A DNA stretch of 64,000 bases, taken from contig NZ_BOOW01000020.1 in assembly GCF_016863435.1 (NCBI RefSeq), positions 62,001 to 126,000 on the forward strand. Reading direction: 5' to 3'. Below the pieces are notes generated by a model. That model saw nothing but the letters and a program-made list of their open reading frames with translations. It did not search any database and had not been told where the DNA came from. Source of the DNA: Sinosporangium siamense. GTDB taxonomy: Bacteria > Actinomycetota > Actinomycetes > Streptosporangiales > Streptosporangiaceae. Below are positions 50,321-58,596 of the stretch, piece by piece. The translations under genes were made by a program, and so were the position numbers. Within the stretch, counting starts at the first letter, position 1. Each line of letters begins with the position of its first letter.

Positions 50321-51367
50321 TCACTTCGGGGTGCAGGCCGGGACCGCGCCCTTGCCGGTGCGCAGGGACTCGATGGCCTTGAGCGCGTCGTCCAACTTCG
50401 TGACCTTGACCAGCACGAGCCCCGTGGGCGCGGTGGCCAGGGCCTCGGCGCAGTTGTCGGCGGGGGTCAGGAACGCCGTGGCGCCCTTCTCTTTGGCGCC
50501 GATCATCTTCTGGGGGATGCCCCCGATTGGCCCCACCTCGCCGTTGGGCGTGATCGTGCCGGTGCCCGCGATGGCCTTGCCGCCGGTCATGGCGCCGGGG
50601 GTCAGCTTGTCGATGATGCCGAGGGTGAACATGAGCCCCGCGCTCGGCCCGCCGACGTCGCCGACGTTGATGTTGACCTTGAACGGGAACTTGAACTTGG
50701 TCTGCATGTTCACGCCGACCATGGGTTTGCCCTCGGGCCCCTCGACGGTGGGCACCTCCACGTTGACCGACTTGCCGCCCCTGTTCACGAGGAAGTTGAG
50801 GGATGCGCCGGGATTGACCGCGCGCACGGCGTCGACCACCTTGGTCGTGTTGTCGGCCGGAGTGGCGCCCACGGAGACTATCTCGTCGCCTGGCTTGAGC
50901 TTGCCGTCGGCGGGCTTGCCCTTCTCGACCGAGCCGACGGCCACGACCGACTCATAGGGGATCTTCAAGGCGGTCAGGGCGGCGGCGGTGGCGTCGTCCT
51001 GGGAGTTGGTCATCTCGATGGAGTTCTGCCGCTCGACCTGCTCGGCGGTGCTGGTGCGCGGGAAGATGGACTCCTCCGGCACAACCGCCACATTCGGGTC
51101 GACCCAGCCCCTTAGTGCCGTGAGCAGGCTGATCCTGGACGGAGGCCCACCTTGGTAGGCCACGGTGACGAGGCTGAGGCTGCCCTGGGTGGGAAAGGTC
51201 TCGCGGCCCGTCACGGAGATGACCGGCTTGCCTTTGACCTCGCCGATCGTGTTCTCCGTCGGCCCGGGGCTCAGCACGACGTATGGCACGGGCAGCAGGG
51301 CTCCGGTGATCCCCAGCATGAGGCTGAGCAAGCCCGCGACCATCAAGGTCAGCGCTCGTCGGGACAT
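50321..51367 (-). CDS. YlbL-type PDZ/Lon-like serine protease
   Basis: 348 residues. One N-terminal membrane anchor (LTLMVAGLLSLMLGITGALLP), a PDZ domain (about 150-225; GKLKPGDEIVSVG) and a C-terminal Lon-type S16 protease domain. The catalytic Ser is in VGGPSAGLMFTLG and the Lys in IPQKMIGAKEKGA, so the Ser-Lys dyad is intact. The active site faces outward; family members act in cell-surface or developmental proteolysis. ATG 51367 is the only sensible start. It follows moaE closely, in the same direction. Confidence 0.93.
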   Translation of the reverse strand: MSRRALTLMVAGLLSLMLGITGALLPVPYVVLSPGPTENTIGEVKGKPVISVTGRETFPTQGSLSLVTVAYQGGPPSRISLLTALRGWVDPNVAVVPEESIFPRTSTAEQVERQNSIEMTNSQDDATAAALTALKIPYESVVAVGSVEKGKPADGKLKPGDEIVSVGATPADNTTKVVDAVRAVNPGASLNFLVNRGGKSVNVEVPTVEGPEGKPMVGVNMQTKFKFPFKVNINVGDVGGPSAGLMFTLGIIDKLTPGAMTGGKAIAGTGTITPNGEVGPIGGIPQKMIGAKEKGATAFLTPADNCAEALATAPTGLVLVKVTKLDDALKAIESLRTGKGAVPACTPK

Positions 51368-51396
51368 GGACGAAGCCTATGCGTTGCGGGGGCGCG

Positions 51397-51822
51397 TCAT
51401 TCGCACGCTCCGACCCACTCGGTCGTCCCGTCCTCGAAGAGTTGATGCTTCCAGATGGGCACCTCACGTTTGAGGTCGTCGATCAGTCTCCGCGACGCCT
51501 CGAACGCCTCCGCCCGATGAGCGGAGGAGACGGCGACGATGACCGCGATGTCGCCGAGCTTGAGGTCTCCGACCCTGTGCACGGCGGCCAGCGCCCGCAG
51601 CGGGAAGTCCGTGGCGACCTTCTCGGCGACCTTGCGCAGCTCCCCCTCGGCGCTGGGGTGGGCGGAGTAGGACAGACCGGTGACGGACTTGCCGTGGTCA
51701 TGATCGCGTACGGTGCCCACGAACAGCGTCGTCCCCCCGGCCGACCTGTCACCCACTGCGTTGAGCACCTCGTCGACCGACAGGGGGGTGTCACGGACGC
51801 CCAGGAGGCGAATTACATCCAC
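51397..51822 (-). CDS. moaE: Molybdopterin synthase catalytic subunit MoaE
   Basis: 141 residues. TTLFVGTVRDHDHGKSVTGLSYSAHP, VHRVGDLKLGDIAVIVAVSSAHRAEAFEA and LKREVPIWKHQLFEDGTTEWV are the MoaE core, including the lysine in VPIWKHQ and the arginine in SAHRAEAF that contact the MoaD tail and substrate. It joins two sulphurs onto precursor Z to make molybdopterin, together with MoaD, which is not in the window. It lies between the SDR gene and ylbL in one minus-strand run. Confidence 0.95.
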   Translation of the reverse strand: MDVIRLLGVRDTPLSVDEVLNAVGDRSAGGTTLFVGTVRDHDHGKSVTGLSYSAHPSAEGELRKVAEKVATDFPLRALAAVHRVGDLKLGDIAVIVAVSSAHRAEAFEASRRLIDDLKREVPIWKHQLFEDGTTEWVGACE

Positions 51823-51831
51823 TTTGGCAGC

Positions 51832-52902
51832 CTACAGGCGGCGCTTACGCCGGGCTCTGCGCACAATTGCCGCTGTTCCTATCACGGCGACCGTCGCACC
51901 CGCCGCCGTGATCGTCGCGTCCTTGCCCGACAACCGCCTGCCGACCACGGCGTGTTTGCCGGCCCGCAGCTCAAGCAGCAGTTCGAGGGCCGCCTCGTTG
52001 CTCCATGCCGGCTTCCAGCCGGCGTGACGCAGGGCGGCGCAGTCGGCGACCCACGGATAGACCACGTAGCGCAGGTCTGTGGCGGGCGCGGGGGTGATGC
52101 CCAGGCGGTGGAGGCGCTGAGCCGTGCCGAAGGTGAGGGCCGCGGGCAGCTCGAAGCGGCGCAGGCCCGAGATCTCCTCGACGCGATCCTGCTCGAGCCA
52201 GCCGTCGGAGCCTACGGCGACGGCCCCTGTGACCAGGCCGAGCGCGGCGCACTCCAGCGCCGACACGAGGTCGTCGATGTGGCAGAACTGCCAGCGGGGG
52301 TTGCACCCCTTGACGGTGAGCAGGCGGGGGGCCTCGAAATGCCTGGTGACGACGGTGTCGATGCCGGGCCCGACGATGGCGGCGGGCCGGAGCACGGTCA
52401 CATCCAGGCCGGGGTGGCTGCGGGAGCTTCGCCGTACGAGGGCCTCGATCTCCAGGTAGTCGCCGACCACGCCGGTGTCGGGCTCGGCGGCCACCTCGGC
52501 GTCCTCGGGGAGGGGCACGGGGTTCTCGGGGTCGGCGCCGTAGACCATCGCACTTGTGACGAGAACAACACGGCGCACCCGCGCGGCCGCCGAAGCGGTC
52601 AAGACGGTCTGCGCGGCACGAAGGTTGTAAAACCGGCGCTCGGCGGGGTCCGCGTCCAAGGCGTAGTCGGCTGCCAAATGGACGAGTACGTCAATATCCG
52701 AGATCCGGTTCGCCAAGAGCGGATCCCGTACGTCGATCACTCGCCAAGTGACGTCCTGAACGTCTCCACGACGCTCGTCAATGGCCACCACCCTGCGGAA
52801 ATCCGAGGATGTGGCTATATGGGCGAGGAACTCCGCACCTAGCCCGGAGGCCGCGCCGGTGACGGCGATGACCGGTGGGCGGTGGCGTTTCGAGGTAGGC
52901 AC
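51832..52902 (-). CDS. NAD-dependent epimerase/dehydratase family protein with C-terminal helix
   Basis: 356 residues of the extended SDR type. VIAVTGAASGLGAEF is the dinucleotide motif (TGxxGxxG variant), VLVHLAADY the fourth-strand motif, and SAMVYGADPENP followed by DYLEIEALV holds the Ser and Tyr positions, though YLEIE lacks the usual lysine of YxxxK, so catalysis is uncertain. A basic single helix (TITAAGATVAVIGTAAIVRRARRKRR) ends the protein, suggesting membrane attachment. GTG 52902 has GAGG 5 nt upstream; GTG 52920 is the alternative. Divergent from the DUF2342-type gene. Confidence 0.75.
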   Translation of the reverse strand: MPTSKRHRPPVIAVTGAASGLGAEFLAHIATSSDFRRVVAIDERRGDVQDVTWRVIDVRDPLLANRISDIDVLVHLAADYALDADPAERRFYNLRAAQTVLTASAAARVRRVVLVTSAMVYGADPENPVPLPEDAEVAAEPDTGVVGDYLEIEALVRRSSRSHPGLDVTVLRPAAIVGPGIDTVVTRHFEAPRLLTVKGCNPRWQFCHIDDLVSALECAALGLVTGAVAVGSDGWLEQDRVEEISGLRRFELPAALTFGTAQRLHRLGITPAPATDLRYVVYPWVADCAALRHAGWKPAWSNEAALELLLELRAGKHAVVGRRLSGKDATITAAGATVAVIGTAAIVRRARRKRRL

Positions 52903-52984
52903 CAGATCCTCACTTTGCACTGACCCGCCGCAGGGCGGCTAACGTGGCGGATGTGGACTCCTCCATCCTGCACGAGGTAGAGCG

Positions 52985-54289
52985 GTGACTGACCTGCCAG
53001 GTCGTGAAAACGACCCCAACGACAATCCCTTCGCCATGTTCGGCAACCCTGAGCAGATCGCGGCGGCGATGCGGCAGTTTGCCGACATGCTGTCGGGACC
53101 GCAGAGTGCCGGGCCCGTCAACTGGGACACGGCGAAGACCATCGCCAGACAGACCGTCGTCGCCCACAGTGACCCCAGTGTGATGGAGGGTGAACGTCGG
53201 CAGATCGTCGACGCGCTACAACTCGCCGATCTTTGGCTGAACGAGGTCACAACGCTACCCAGCGGGCTCAACTCGCCCGAGGCGTGGAGCCGGTCAGAGT
53301 GGATCGAGAAGACGGTCCCGGTCTGGAAGCAGCTCTGCGACCCGATCGCGGCCCGCATGGTCGACACCATGAGCGGCTCCCTCGGCGCGGCCGGGCTGCC
53401 CTCTGAGGCCCAGTCGATGGCCGGGCCGCTGATGGGCATGCTCAAGCAAATGGGCGGCATGATGGTCGGCAGCCAGATCGGCCAGGCCCTCGGCTCGCTG
53501 GCCCGCGAGGTCGTCGGCTCGACCGACATCGGCCTGCCGCTCTCCCCCACCGCGGCGCTGCTGCCGGGCGGTGTCGCCGCCTTCAGCAAGGGCCTTGAGC
53601 TGCCCGCCGACGAGATCCGGCTCTATCTGGCGCTGCGCGAGGCCGCCCACCACCGGCTCTTCCAGCATGTGCCCTGGCTGCGCGCGCACCTGCTCGGTGC
53701 CGTCGAGGAATACGCCAGGGGCATCACGGTGGACATGTCCGCGCTGGAGGAGCAGTTCCGCGGCGTCGACATCAACAACCCGCAGCAGCTCCAGGAGATC
53801 TTGAGCGGTGGCCCGCTGCTCAAGCCCGAGGAGACCGAACGGCAGAAGGCCGCTCTGGCCCGCCTTGAGACCATGCTGGCGCTCGTCGAGGGGTGGGTGG
53901 GCACGGTCGTGGACGCGGCTGCCACCGGCAAGCTGCCCTCCGCCTCCGCCCTGACCGAGACCGTGCGGCGGCGCCGGGCGACGGGTGGTCCGGCCGAGCG
54001 CACGTTCGCCACGCTGGTGGGGCTGGAGTTGCGGCCGAGGCGGCTGCGCGAGGCCGCGGCGCTGTGGCAGGCCCTCGCGGCCGAGCGGGGCATCGACGGG
54101 CGTGACGCGGTCTGGTCGCACCCCGACCTGATGCCGCGGGCCGAGGACCTCGACGATCCCGACACCTTTGTGCGGGGCGGGGTGGACTTCGACCTGTCCA
54201 TGCTCGACGACACCCCTCCCGCGAAGGGCGATGAAAAGCCCGGGAAGCCCGAAGACTCAGGTGAGGGGTCCGGAGACGGCACCGCATGA
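52985..54289 (+). CDS. DUF2342-type zinc-metalloprotease-like protein
   Basis: 434 residues. The actinobacterial family, often annotated as a zinc-dependent metalloprotease or F420-biosynthesis-associated protein, is recognised from NPFAMFGNPEQIAAAMRQFADML, GLPLSPTAALLPGGVAAF and YLALREAAHHRLFQHVPWLRAHLL. The last block contains EAAHHR, an HExxH-like helix, but a true HExxH is not there. The C-terminal 30 residues are acidic and disordered. GTG 52985 has GAGG 8 nt upstream. ATGA overlap with the Nudix gene. Actual protease activity is unproven. Confidence 0.85.
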   Translation: MTDLPGRENDPNDNPFAMFGNPEQIAAAMRQFADMLSGPQSAGPVNWDTAKTIARQTVVAHSDPSVMEGERRQIVDALQLADLWLNEVTTLPSGLNSPEAWSRSEWIEKTVPVWKQLCDPIAARMVDTMSGSLGAAGLPSEAQSMAGPLMGMLKQMGGMMVGSQIGQALGSLAREVVGSTDIGLPLSPTAALLPGGVAAFSKGLELPADEIRLYLALREAAHHRLFQHVPWLRAHLLGAVEEYARGITVDMSALEEQFRGVDINNPQQLQEILSGGPLLKPEETERQKAALARLETMLALVEGWVGTVVDAAATGKLPSASALTETVRRRRATGGPAERTFATLVGLELRPRRLREAAALWQALAAERGIDGRDAVWSHPDLMPRAEDLDDPDTFVRGGVDFDLSMLDDTPPAKGDEKPGKPEDSGEGSGDGTA

Positions 54290-54855
54290 GAATGGATCTC
54301 CATCGGGACGCGGTGGAGGCGCTGATCGGTTTCACCGCGCCCACTCCCGAGGAGGAGAGCCTGCGTGAGGAGTTCCTCGCGCATCTGCGCGCCCACGACA
54401 GCGCGATGTGGCGCGAGTGTGTGCCCGGCCACCTGACCGCGACGACCGCGGTGATCTCCCACGACGGTGAGCGGGTGCTGCTGACCCTGCACACCAAGGC
54501 GCACATGTGGCTGCCCATGGGCGGCCACTGCGAGAACGGCGACACGACGCTGGCCGGCGTGGCACTGCGGGAGGCGACCGAGGAGTCCGGCATCGCCGGT
54601 CTGCGCCTGTTGCCGGGGCCGCTGGCCTTGGACAAGCACAAGGTGTGGTGTCATCCTCCGCACTCTTTCCACCTCGATGTGGAGTTCGGGGCGGTCGCGC
54701 CTCCCGGGGCGGAGGCGGTGATCAGCGACGAGTCGCTTGACCTGCGCTGGTTCCCCGTCGACGCGGTGCCCGACCCCAGTGACGAGGCGACGCGGCGACT
54801 GGCACGGCGAGCGCGGGAGGTGCTCCGCTCGCAGGCTCCTTTTACGCGGGGGTGA
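54286..54855 (+). CDS. Nudix hydrolase
   Basis: 189 residues. The Nudix box is GGHCENGDTTLAGVALREATEESGI, with Asp in place of the first Glu and the REATEESG core intact, so Mg-dependent hydrolysis of a nucleoside diphosphate derivative is expected. HMWLPMGGHCE and FHLDVEFGA frame the fold. It is translationally coupled to the DUF2342-type gene. Substrate unknown. Confidence 0.9.
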   Translation: MRMDLHRDAVEALIGFTAPTPEEESLREEFLAHLRAHDSAMWRECVPGHLTATTAVISHDGERVLLTLHTKAHMWLPMGGHCENGDTTLAGVALREATEESGIAGLRLLPGPLALDKHKVWCHPPHSFHLDVEFGAVAPPGAEAVISDESLDLRWFPVDAVPDPSDEATRRLARRAREVLRSQAPFTRG

Positions 54856-54947
54856 TGTTTTGGGTGATATCCCTGAGCATTGAGTAGGCACAACGGCTGC
54901 GGCACCTGCAGGGGACAGGGGTTGACACCGGCATACGAGCGAGGCAG

Positions 54948-55943
54948 TTGTTGGACACCATCGCTGAGCAGTCCGTCGGCGGTACCATCGTCACTCCCAA
55001 CCGTAAAAGGCGGCGATACGGCCATATCGTGCTGTGGCTGATGGTGATCCCAGTCGCCCTGTGGGCGGTCACACGGGTCACGGGCCTGGAAACCGGTTCG
55101 TTCGGCACGTCGATCATGACCGCCACGCCTTTCGTCGCCGCCGCGTCGCTGCTCCCGCTGGTCCTGGCCGCCTTTCTGCGAGCGCGTGCGGCTCTCGCCG
55201 TCGCGGTCGCCTCCACGATCATGTTGGGGTTCAGCGTGCTGCCACGGGCGTTCGGCAGTCCCGATCCCGCCGTCGGACGCCCGTTGCGGATTCTGACCAC
55301 CAACATGTTGTTCGGGCGGGCCGATGTGGACCACCTGATGGACCTCGTACGTCGTCTGCGGCCCGATGTGCTGAGCGCGCAGGAACTGACCCCCGGCATG
55401 GTCGAACGTCTCGAAGAGGCGGGGCTGAGCGAGCTTCTGCCGTACAACGTGCTTGAGCCGGGGGCGGGGGCGTCCGGCACCGGGTTATACGGTCGATATC
55501 CGATGAAGGCGCTGCCTGACCTGTTCACCCGGATCGGGCACCACATGCCGGCGGCGTCCATGGAGTTGCCCGGCGGGCCGCCGGTGGAGATCGTCGCGGT
55601 GCATACGTACACGCCGCTGGGGCGGCAGGTGACCGCTTGGAAGAGGGGGCTTGCGGCGCTTCCTCCTTCGTCGCCTGATGTGGTGAGGATCCTCGCGGGT
55701 GACTTCAACGCCAGCCTCGACCACGCGGCCTTGCGCGCGGTTTTGTCCCGTGGCTATGTCTCGGCGGCCGATCAGGTGGGCGTGGGTCTCGTGCCCACGT
55801 GGCCGGCTGGTGGGTCACGTGGGGCCTTCATCACGATCGATCATGTTCTTGTGCCTGAGCGGGTGAATGTGCTGGGGGTCAACGTTCACGACATTCCGGA
55901 CACCGACCATCGCGCCATCTTCACGGACCTCCGGGTGCCCTGA
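54948..55943 (+). CDS. Membrane-anchored endonuclease/exonuclease/phosphatase-family hydrolase
   Basis: 331 residues. Three N-terminal hydrophobic segments (IVLWLMVIPVALWAVTRV, TPFVAAASLLPLVLAAFL, LAVAVASTIMLGFSVL) precede an EEP domain: LRILTTNMLFG, DVLSAQELTP (metal Glu), ILAGDFNASLDH (Asp/Asn) and DTDHRAIFTDLRVP (terminal Asp-His). The DNase I-like catalytic set is present, acting outside the membrane on a phosphoester of lipid, nucleic acid or sugar. The start is TTG 54948 or 54951; no ATG or GTG precedes the first helix. Confidence 0.85.
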   Translation: MLDTIAEQSVGGTIVTPNRKRRRYGHIVLWLMVIPVALWAVTRVTGLETGSFGTSIMTATPFVAAASLLPLVLAAFLRARAALAVAVASTIMLGFSVLPRAFGSPDPAVGRPLRILTTNMLFGRADVDHLMDLVRRLRPDVLSAQELTPGMVERLEEAGLSELLPYNVLEPGAGASGTGLYGRYPMKALPDLFTRIGHHMPAASMELPGGPPVEIVAVHTYTPLGRQVTAWKRGLAALPPSSPDVVRILAGDFNASLDHAALRAVLSRGYVSAADQVGVGLVPTWPAGGSRGAFITIDHVLVPERVNVLGVNVHDIPDTDHRAIFTDLRVP

Positions 55944-55989
55944 CGTTCGGCAGGGCTTCGGGTACGGCTTCGGTGCGGCTCCGGCACGG

Positions 55990-56154
55990 CTTCGGCAGGG
56001 CTTCGGTGCGGCTCCAGGACAGCTTCGGCAGGGCTTCGGTACGGCTCCCGCACGACTTCGGCAGGGCTTCGGAACGGCTCCAGGACAGCTTCGGCAGGGC
56101 TTCGGTACGGCTCCCGCACGACTTCGGCAGGGCTTCGGAACGGCTCCAGGACGG
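55990..56154. repeat. 33-bp tandem repeat, five units, between convergent genes
   Basis: Units start CTTCGGCAGGGCTTCGG and are 33 bp; units 2-5 alternate between two variants (ending TACGGCTCCCGCACGA and AACGGCTCCAGGACAG), making a 66-bp higher-order repeat. Degenerate copies flank it (about 55946-55989 and 56155-56170). Because 33 is a multiple of three all frames stay open, giving spurious repetitive ORFs on both strands; I see no gene here. It fills the gap between the EEP gene and the nucleotidyltransferase-like gene. Confidence 0.9.
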
Positions 56155-56195
56155 CTTCGGTACGGCGAAGCCGCCGTAGCCTTCGCGGGGGACGG

Positions 56196-56972
56196 TCACC
56201 GTAGTGCCCGGCCCGACAGCAGCGCCCTGGTGGCCTCCCAGCCCTCCAGGCCGGGGTCCAGGGCGGCCAGGTCCCCCGGAGCGCGCAGACGGTGCCAGCC
56301 AGGGCCTGTGGCGACCATCCGGCGGCCCGGGGCGGCGGCGCGCAGGTCGGCGACCACGTCGGGTGCGTCCAGGTCGACGGAGGCCCATGCGGGCAGCGGG
56401 AGGTGGGCCGCCACGGCGACCGCTCCGCCTCCGGCGGCCTGGCACACCGTGATCTGGGCGCGGCCGAGCTCTCGGAAGAGTTTGCCGATGAGGAGGGGCG
56501 GCAGGTCGGGTGCGTCGGCGCAGACCACCACGGCCTGGGTCGCGTCCGGGCGGGCTGTGGCCATCGCCTCGAAGGCGTCTCTTACGGTGGCCGCGCCGTT
56601 CCGCTCGGGGATGGTGATCACGGGGGTGCCGGGCCATACGAGGTCGTCAAGATCCGGCACGGTGGTGATCAGGAAGGGGGACACCAGCTCCAGGCCGGCG
56701 ACGACTTCGTAGGTGTCCTCGGCGACGGCTCGGAGGAAGGAGTCCCTGTCCAGGCCGGGTGGGGTGGCGGCGCCGGCGGCATTGGTCACCAGAACGGCCA
56801 CCAGTCGTTTGGGGGGTGTCGCGCCTTGGCCGGGGAGGGGGTTGGGCTCGGGAGCCTCGTGCTTGAGGGCGTCGGGCTCGGGGGCGTCGTGCTTGGGGGT
56901 GTCGGGCTCGGGAGCGTCGTGGTTGGGGGTGTCGGGCTCGGGCACATGGTCATGCTGCCACGTTGAAGGCAT
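56196..56972 (-). CDS. Nucleotidyltransferase-like protein with repetitive acidic N-terminus
   Basis: 258 residues. From about residue 55 the fold looks like a glycosyl/nucleotidyltransferase-A Rossmann domain: KRLVAVLVTNAAGAATPP, SPFLITTVPDLDDL, TQAVVVCADAPDLPPLLIGKLFREL (Asp pair as in metal-binding DxD) and the region of PVITIPERNGAATV. It resembles MobA or IspD-like enzymes but lacks their usual N-terminal Gly-rich loop. Residues 10-50 are a decapeptide repeat (EPDTPNHDAP and variants) encoded by the 30-bp DNA repeat. ATG 56972 has a poor RBS, so the start is uncertain. Confidence 0.55.
   Translation of the reverse strand: MPSTWQHDHVPEPDTPNHDAPEPDTPKHDAPEPDALKHEAPEPNPLPGQGATPPKRLVAVLVTNAAGAATPPGLDRDSFLRAVAEDTYEVVAGLELVSPFLITTVPDLDDLVWPGTPVITIPERNGAATVRDAFEAMATARPDATQAVVVCADAPDLPPLLIGKLFRELGRAQITVCQAAGGGAVAVAAHLPLPAWASVDLDAPDVVADLRAAAPGRRMVATGPGWHRLRAPGDLAALDPGLEGWEATRALLSGRALR
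56841..56944. repeat. 30-bp tandem repeat inside the 5' end of the nucleotidyltransferase-like gene
   Basis: Three full 30-bp units (56841-56930) plus a partial one, each beginning GTCGGGCTCGGG (first unit GTTGGGCTCGGG), encode an acidic, proline-rich decapeptide repeat on the minus strand. Confidence 0.85.
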
Positions 56973-57031
56973 CCAGTAGGGAGATCGGGTCTTCCAGCGC
57001 TTCTTCGGTTTCGGTCTCCTCGTCGGAGCCC

Positions 57032-57249
57032 CTCGATCCCGTCGCCCCGAACACCTCGCTCACGATGCACCCGAGCACCTCGCTCACGATGCACCCAAGC
57101 GCCTCGATCCCGTCGCCCCGAACACCTCGCTCACGTTGCCCCGAACACCTCGCTCACGATGCCGCGAACACCTCGCTCACGATGCACCCGAGCACCTCGA
57201 TCCCGTCGCCCCGAACACCTCGCTCACGATGCACCCAAGCGCCTCGATC
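57032..57249. repeat. 24-bp tandem repeat, about nine units; gap 56973-57662
   Basis: Units of about 24 bp (CGAACACCTCGCTCACGATG plus CACC and variants ending CTCGATCCCGTCGCCC) fill 57032-57249. Two variants alternate irregularly and one unit is 1 bp short, which breaks any long frame, so it is not coding. It is unrelated in sequence to the 33- and 30-bp arrays nearby. The rest of the gap up to the DUF45 gene shows no gene I can support. Confidence 0.85.
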
Positions 57250-57662
57250 ATGGCCGCCACACGACGAGCACCCTGTCTGTGTCGGCCATGTGCGTCTGCC
57301 TGGGCCGATTCGGCCCGCCTTTGCCGTCCCCAGGCTCTTCCAGCAGATATCCGTGCCAGCCACGCAGACCGGCACCCATCCGTCACGCGTTGGCCGGCGG
57401 AGTGAGTGGCTTGGTTACCCATACCCCCCATGTCGGCCGGTGGGGTGCTTCTCGGGGATCGCGGCTTAGGTCGGGTTGTTGATCACATGGGATCTCCGTA
57501 CGGTCCCGGAGTGCGTTGCCCGTGATTACCGATACCGCTTGCCTGTCACGGAGGGCGGCGGAGGTGGGAAATGGCAGCGGTGGGCAGGAATGGATTCATT
57601 GGTCAGTGGATCATTAGCGCCGAGGTGCTGGGAACGAATGGGGCCTGCCGCGTATTTCTTCA

Positions 57663-58184
57663 CTACTCGGCATTAGTCTCCATCTGACATGCCATCGCCA
57701 TCGAGAAGCCTTCGAGGAACCCCCTGGCCCGCTCGGCCCTCGGATAGTGATCGACAAGTTCCCAAAAGCGGGGGCCGTGGCTGGGGACAAGCAGGTGGAC
57801 AAGCTCGTGCATGATCACATAATCGACCACCCATGCGGGCATTCCACGTAGACGGGTGGAAATGCGGATGGTGCCGTGGTCGGGTGTGCAGGACCCCCAC
57901 CGGTGCTGCTGGTTGTCCACCCAGCGCACGCTCGCGGGCCGGGCCTTGCCGTCGAGGTAGCGCACGGACAGCTCCATGGCCCGTTCGAGCAGCTCCGTGT
58001 CGGAGGGGCGCCGGCGTTGCTCCTTGGCGGCGAGTCGATCGAGCATGCGGCGCACCCACTGCTCCTCATCGACCCTGCTCAGCCCGGCGGGGAGCAGCAC
58101 GATTGTCTTGTCGCCGTCGCGGTATGCGGAAACGGTCCGCCGACGACGAGAACTTCGACGAACCTCGACTGTCTCGGGGGGCAC
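57663..58184 (-). CDS. DUF45/M48-type metallopeptidase (YgjP-like)
   Basis: 173 residues. VIMHELVHLLVPSHGPRFWELVDHYPRAERA contains HELVH (HExxH) and the third zinc ligand region SHGPRFW, as in YgjP/WLM metalloproteases. RWVDNQQHRWGSCTPDHGTIRISTRL is the family's SCT block. GTG 58184 is the start best supported; the frame extends upstream to 58247 with weak coding character and no ATG. A cytosolic role in protein turnover is usual for this family. Confidence 0.8.
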   Translation of the reverse strand: MPPETVEVRRSSRRRRTVSAYRDGDKTIVLLPAGLSRVDEEQWVRRMLDRLAAKEQRRRPSDTELLERAMELSVRYLDGKARPASVRWVDNQQHRWGSCTPDHGTIRISTRLRGMPAWVVDYVIMHELVHLLVPSHGPRFWELVDHYPRAERARGFLEGFSMAMACQMETNAE

Positions 58185-58596
58185 ATATGCACGGTAGCCG
58201 AGACTCGGCGAAATCCACAGGGGGTGCGCGCCGTTTTCCCTGGTCAATCAAGGTTCGACTATTGCATGGTCGGTCCTGACCGGTATGGGACCTGCCATTT
58301 CCGAAATTCACAGTAGGTAACACCGGTCCCCTGGACACCCCAATCATGATGATCGTCACCGACGTCGGGTGTTAGGTGCGGAGTCGGGAAGTGCGTTAGA
58401 CACGGGGTTCTCTATCCACAGGCGAGCGATGCGGGCGGAGGTTATCCACAGGTCGCGGAGATCGGGTGGGGGCGGGCGCACGGATGTGGGACCCTGACGC
58501 GGTCGCACAGAGAAGTGTGACGCAGAACACACCGTACGGGGGTAGGGGCATGCCGCACAACCGGATGAGACGGACACGAGCGAGGGGCGGGGCGCG
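58185..58596. other. Gene-free gap with DnaA-box-like sites
   Basis: Between the divergent DUF45 and ThiF-like genes. TTATCCACA (58442-58450) is a perfect DnaA box, CTATCCACA (58412-58420) has one mismatch, and AAATCCACA lies at 58211-58219. No AT-rich unwinding element or dnaA/dnaN genes are present. Otherwise nothing but the two promoters expected. Confidence 0.4.

Noticed and set aside
55886-57482. Repetitive ORFs and a possible CRISPR array
   Set aside because: Units are contiguous with no unique spacers, so not CRISPR; frames open only because 33 and 24 are multiples of three.
58185-58596. Replication origin
   Set aside because: DnaA-box-like sites occur but no AT-rich region and no dnaA, dnaN, gyrB or rpmH neighbours.
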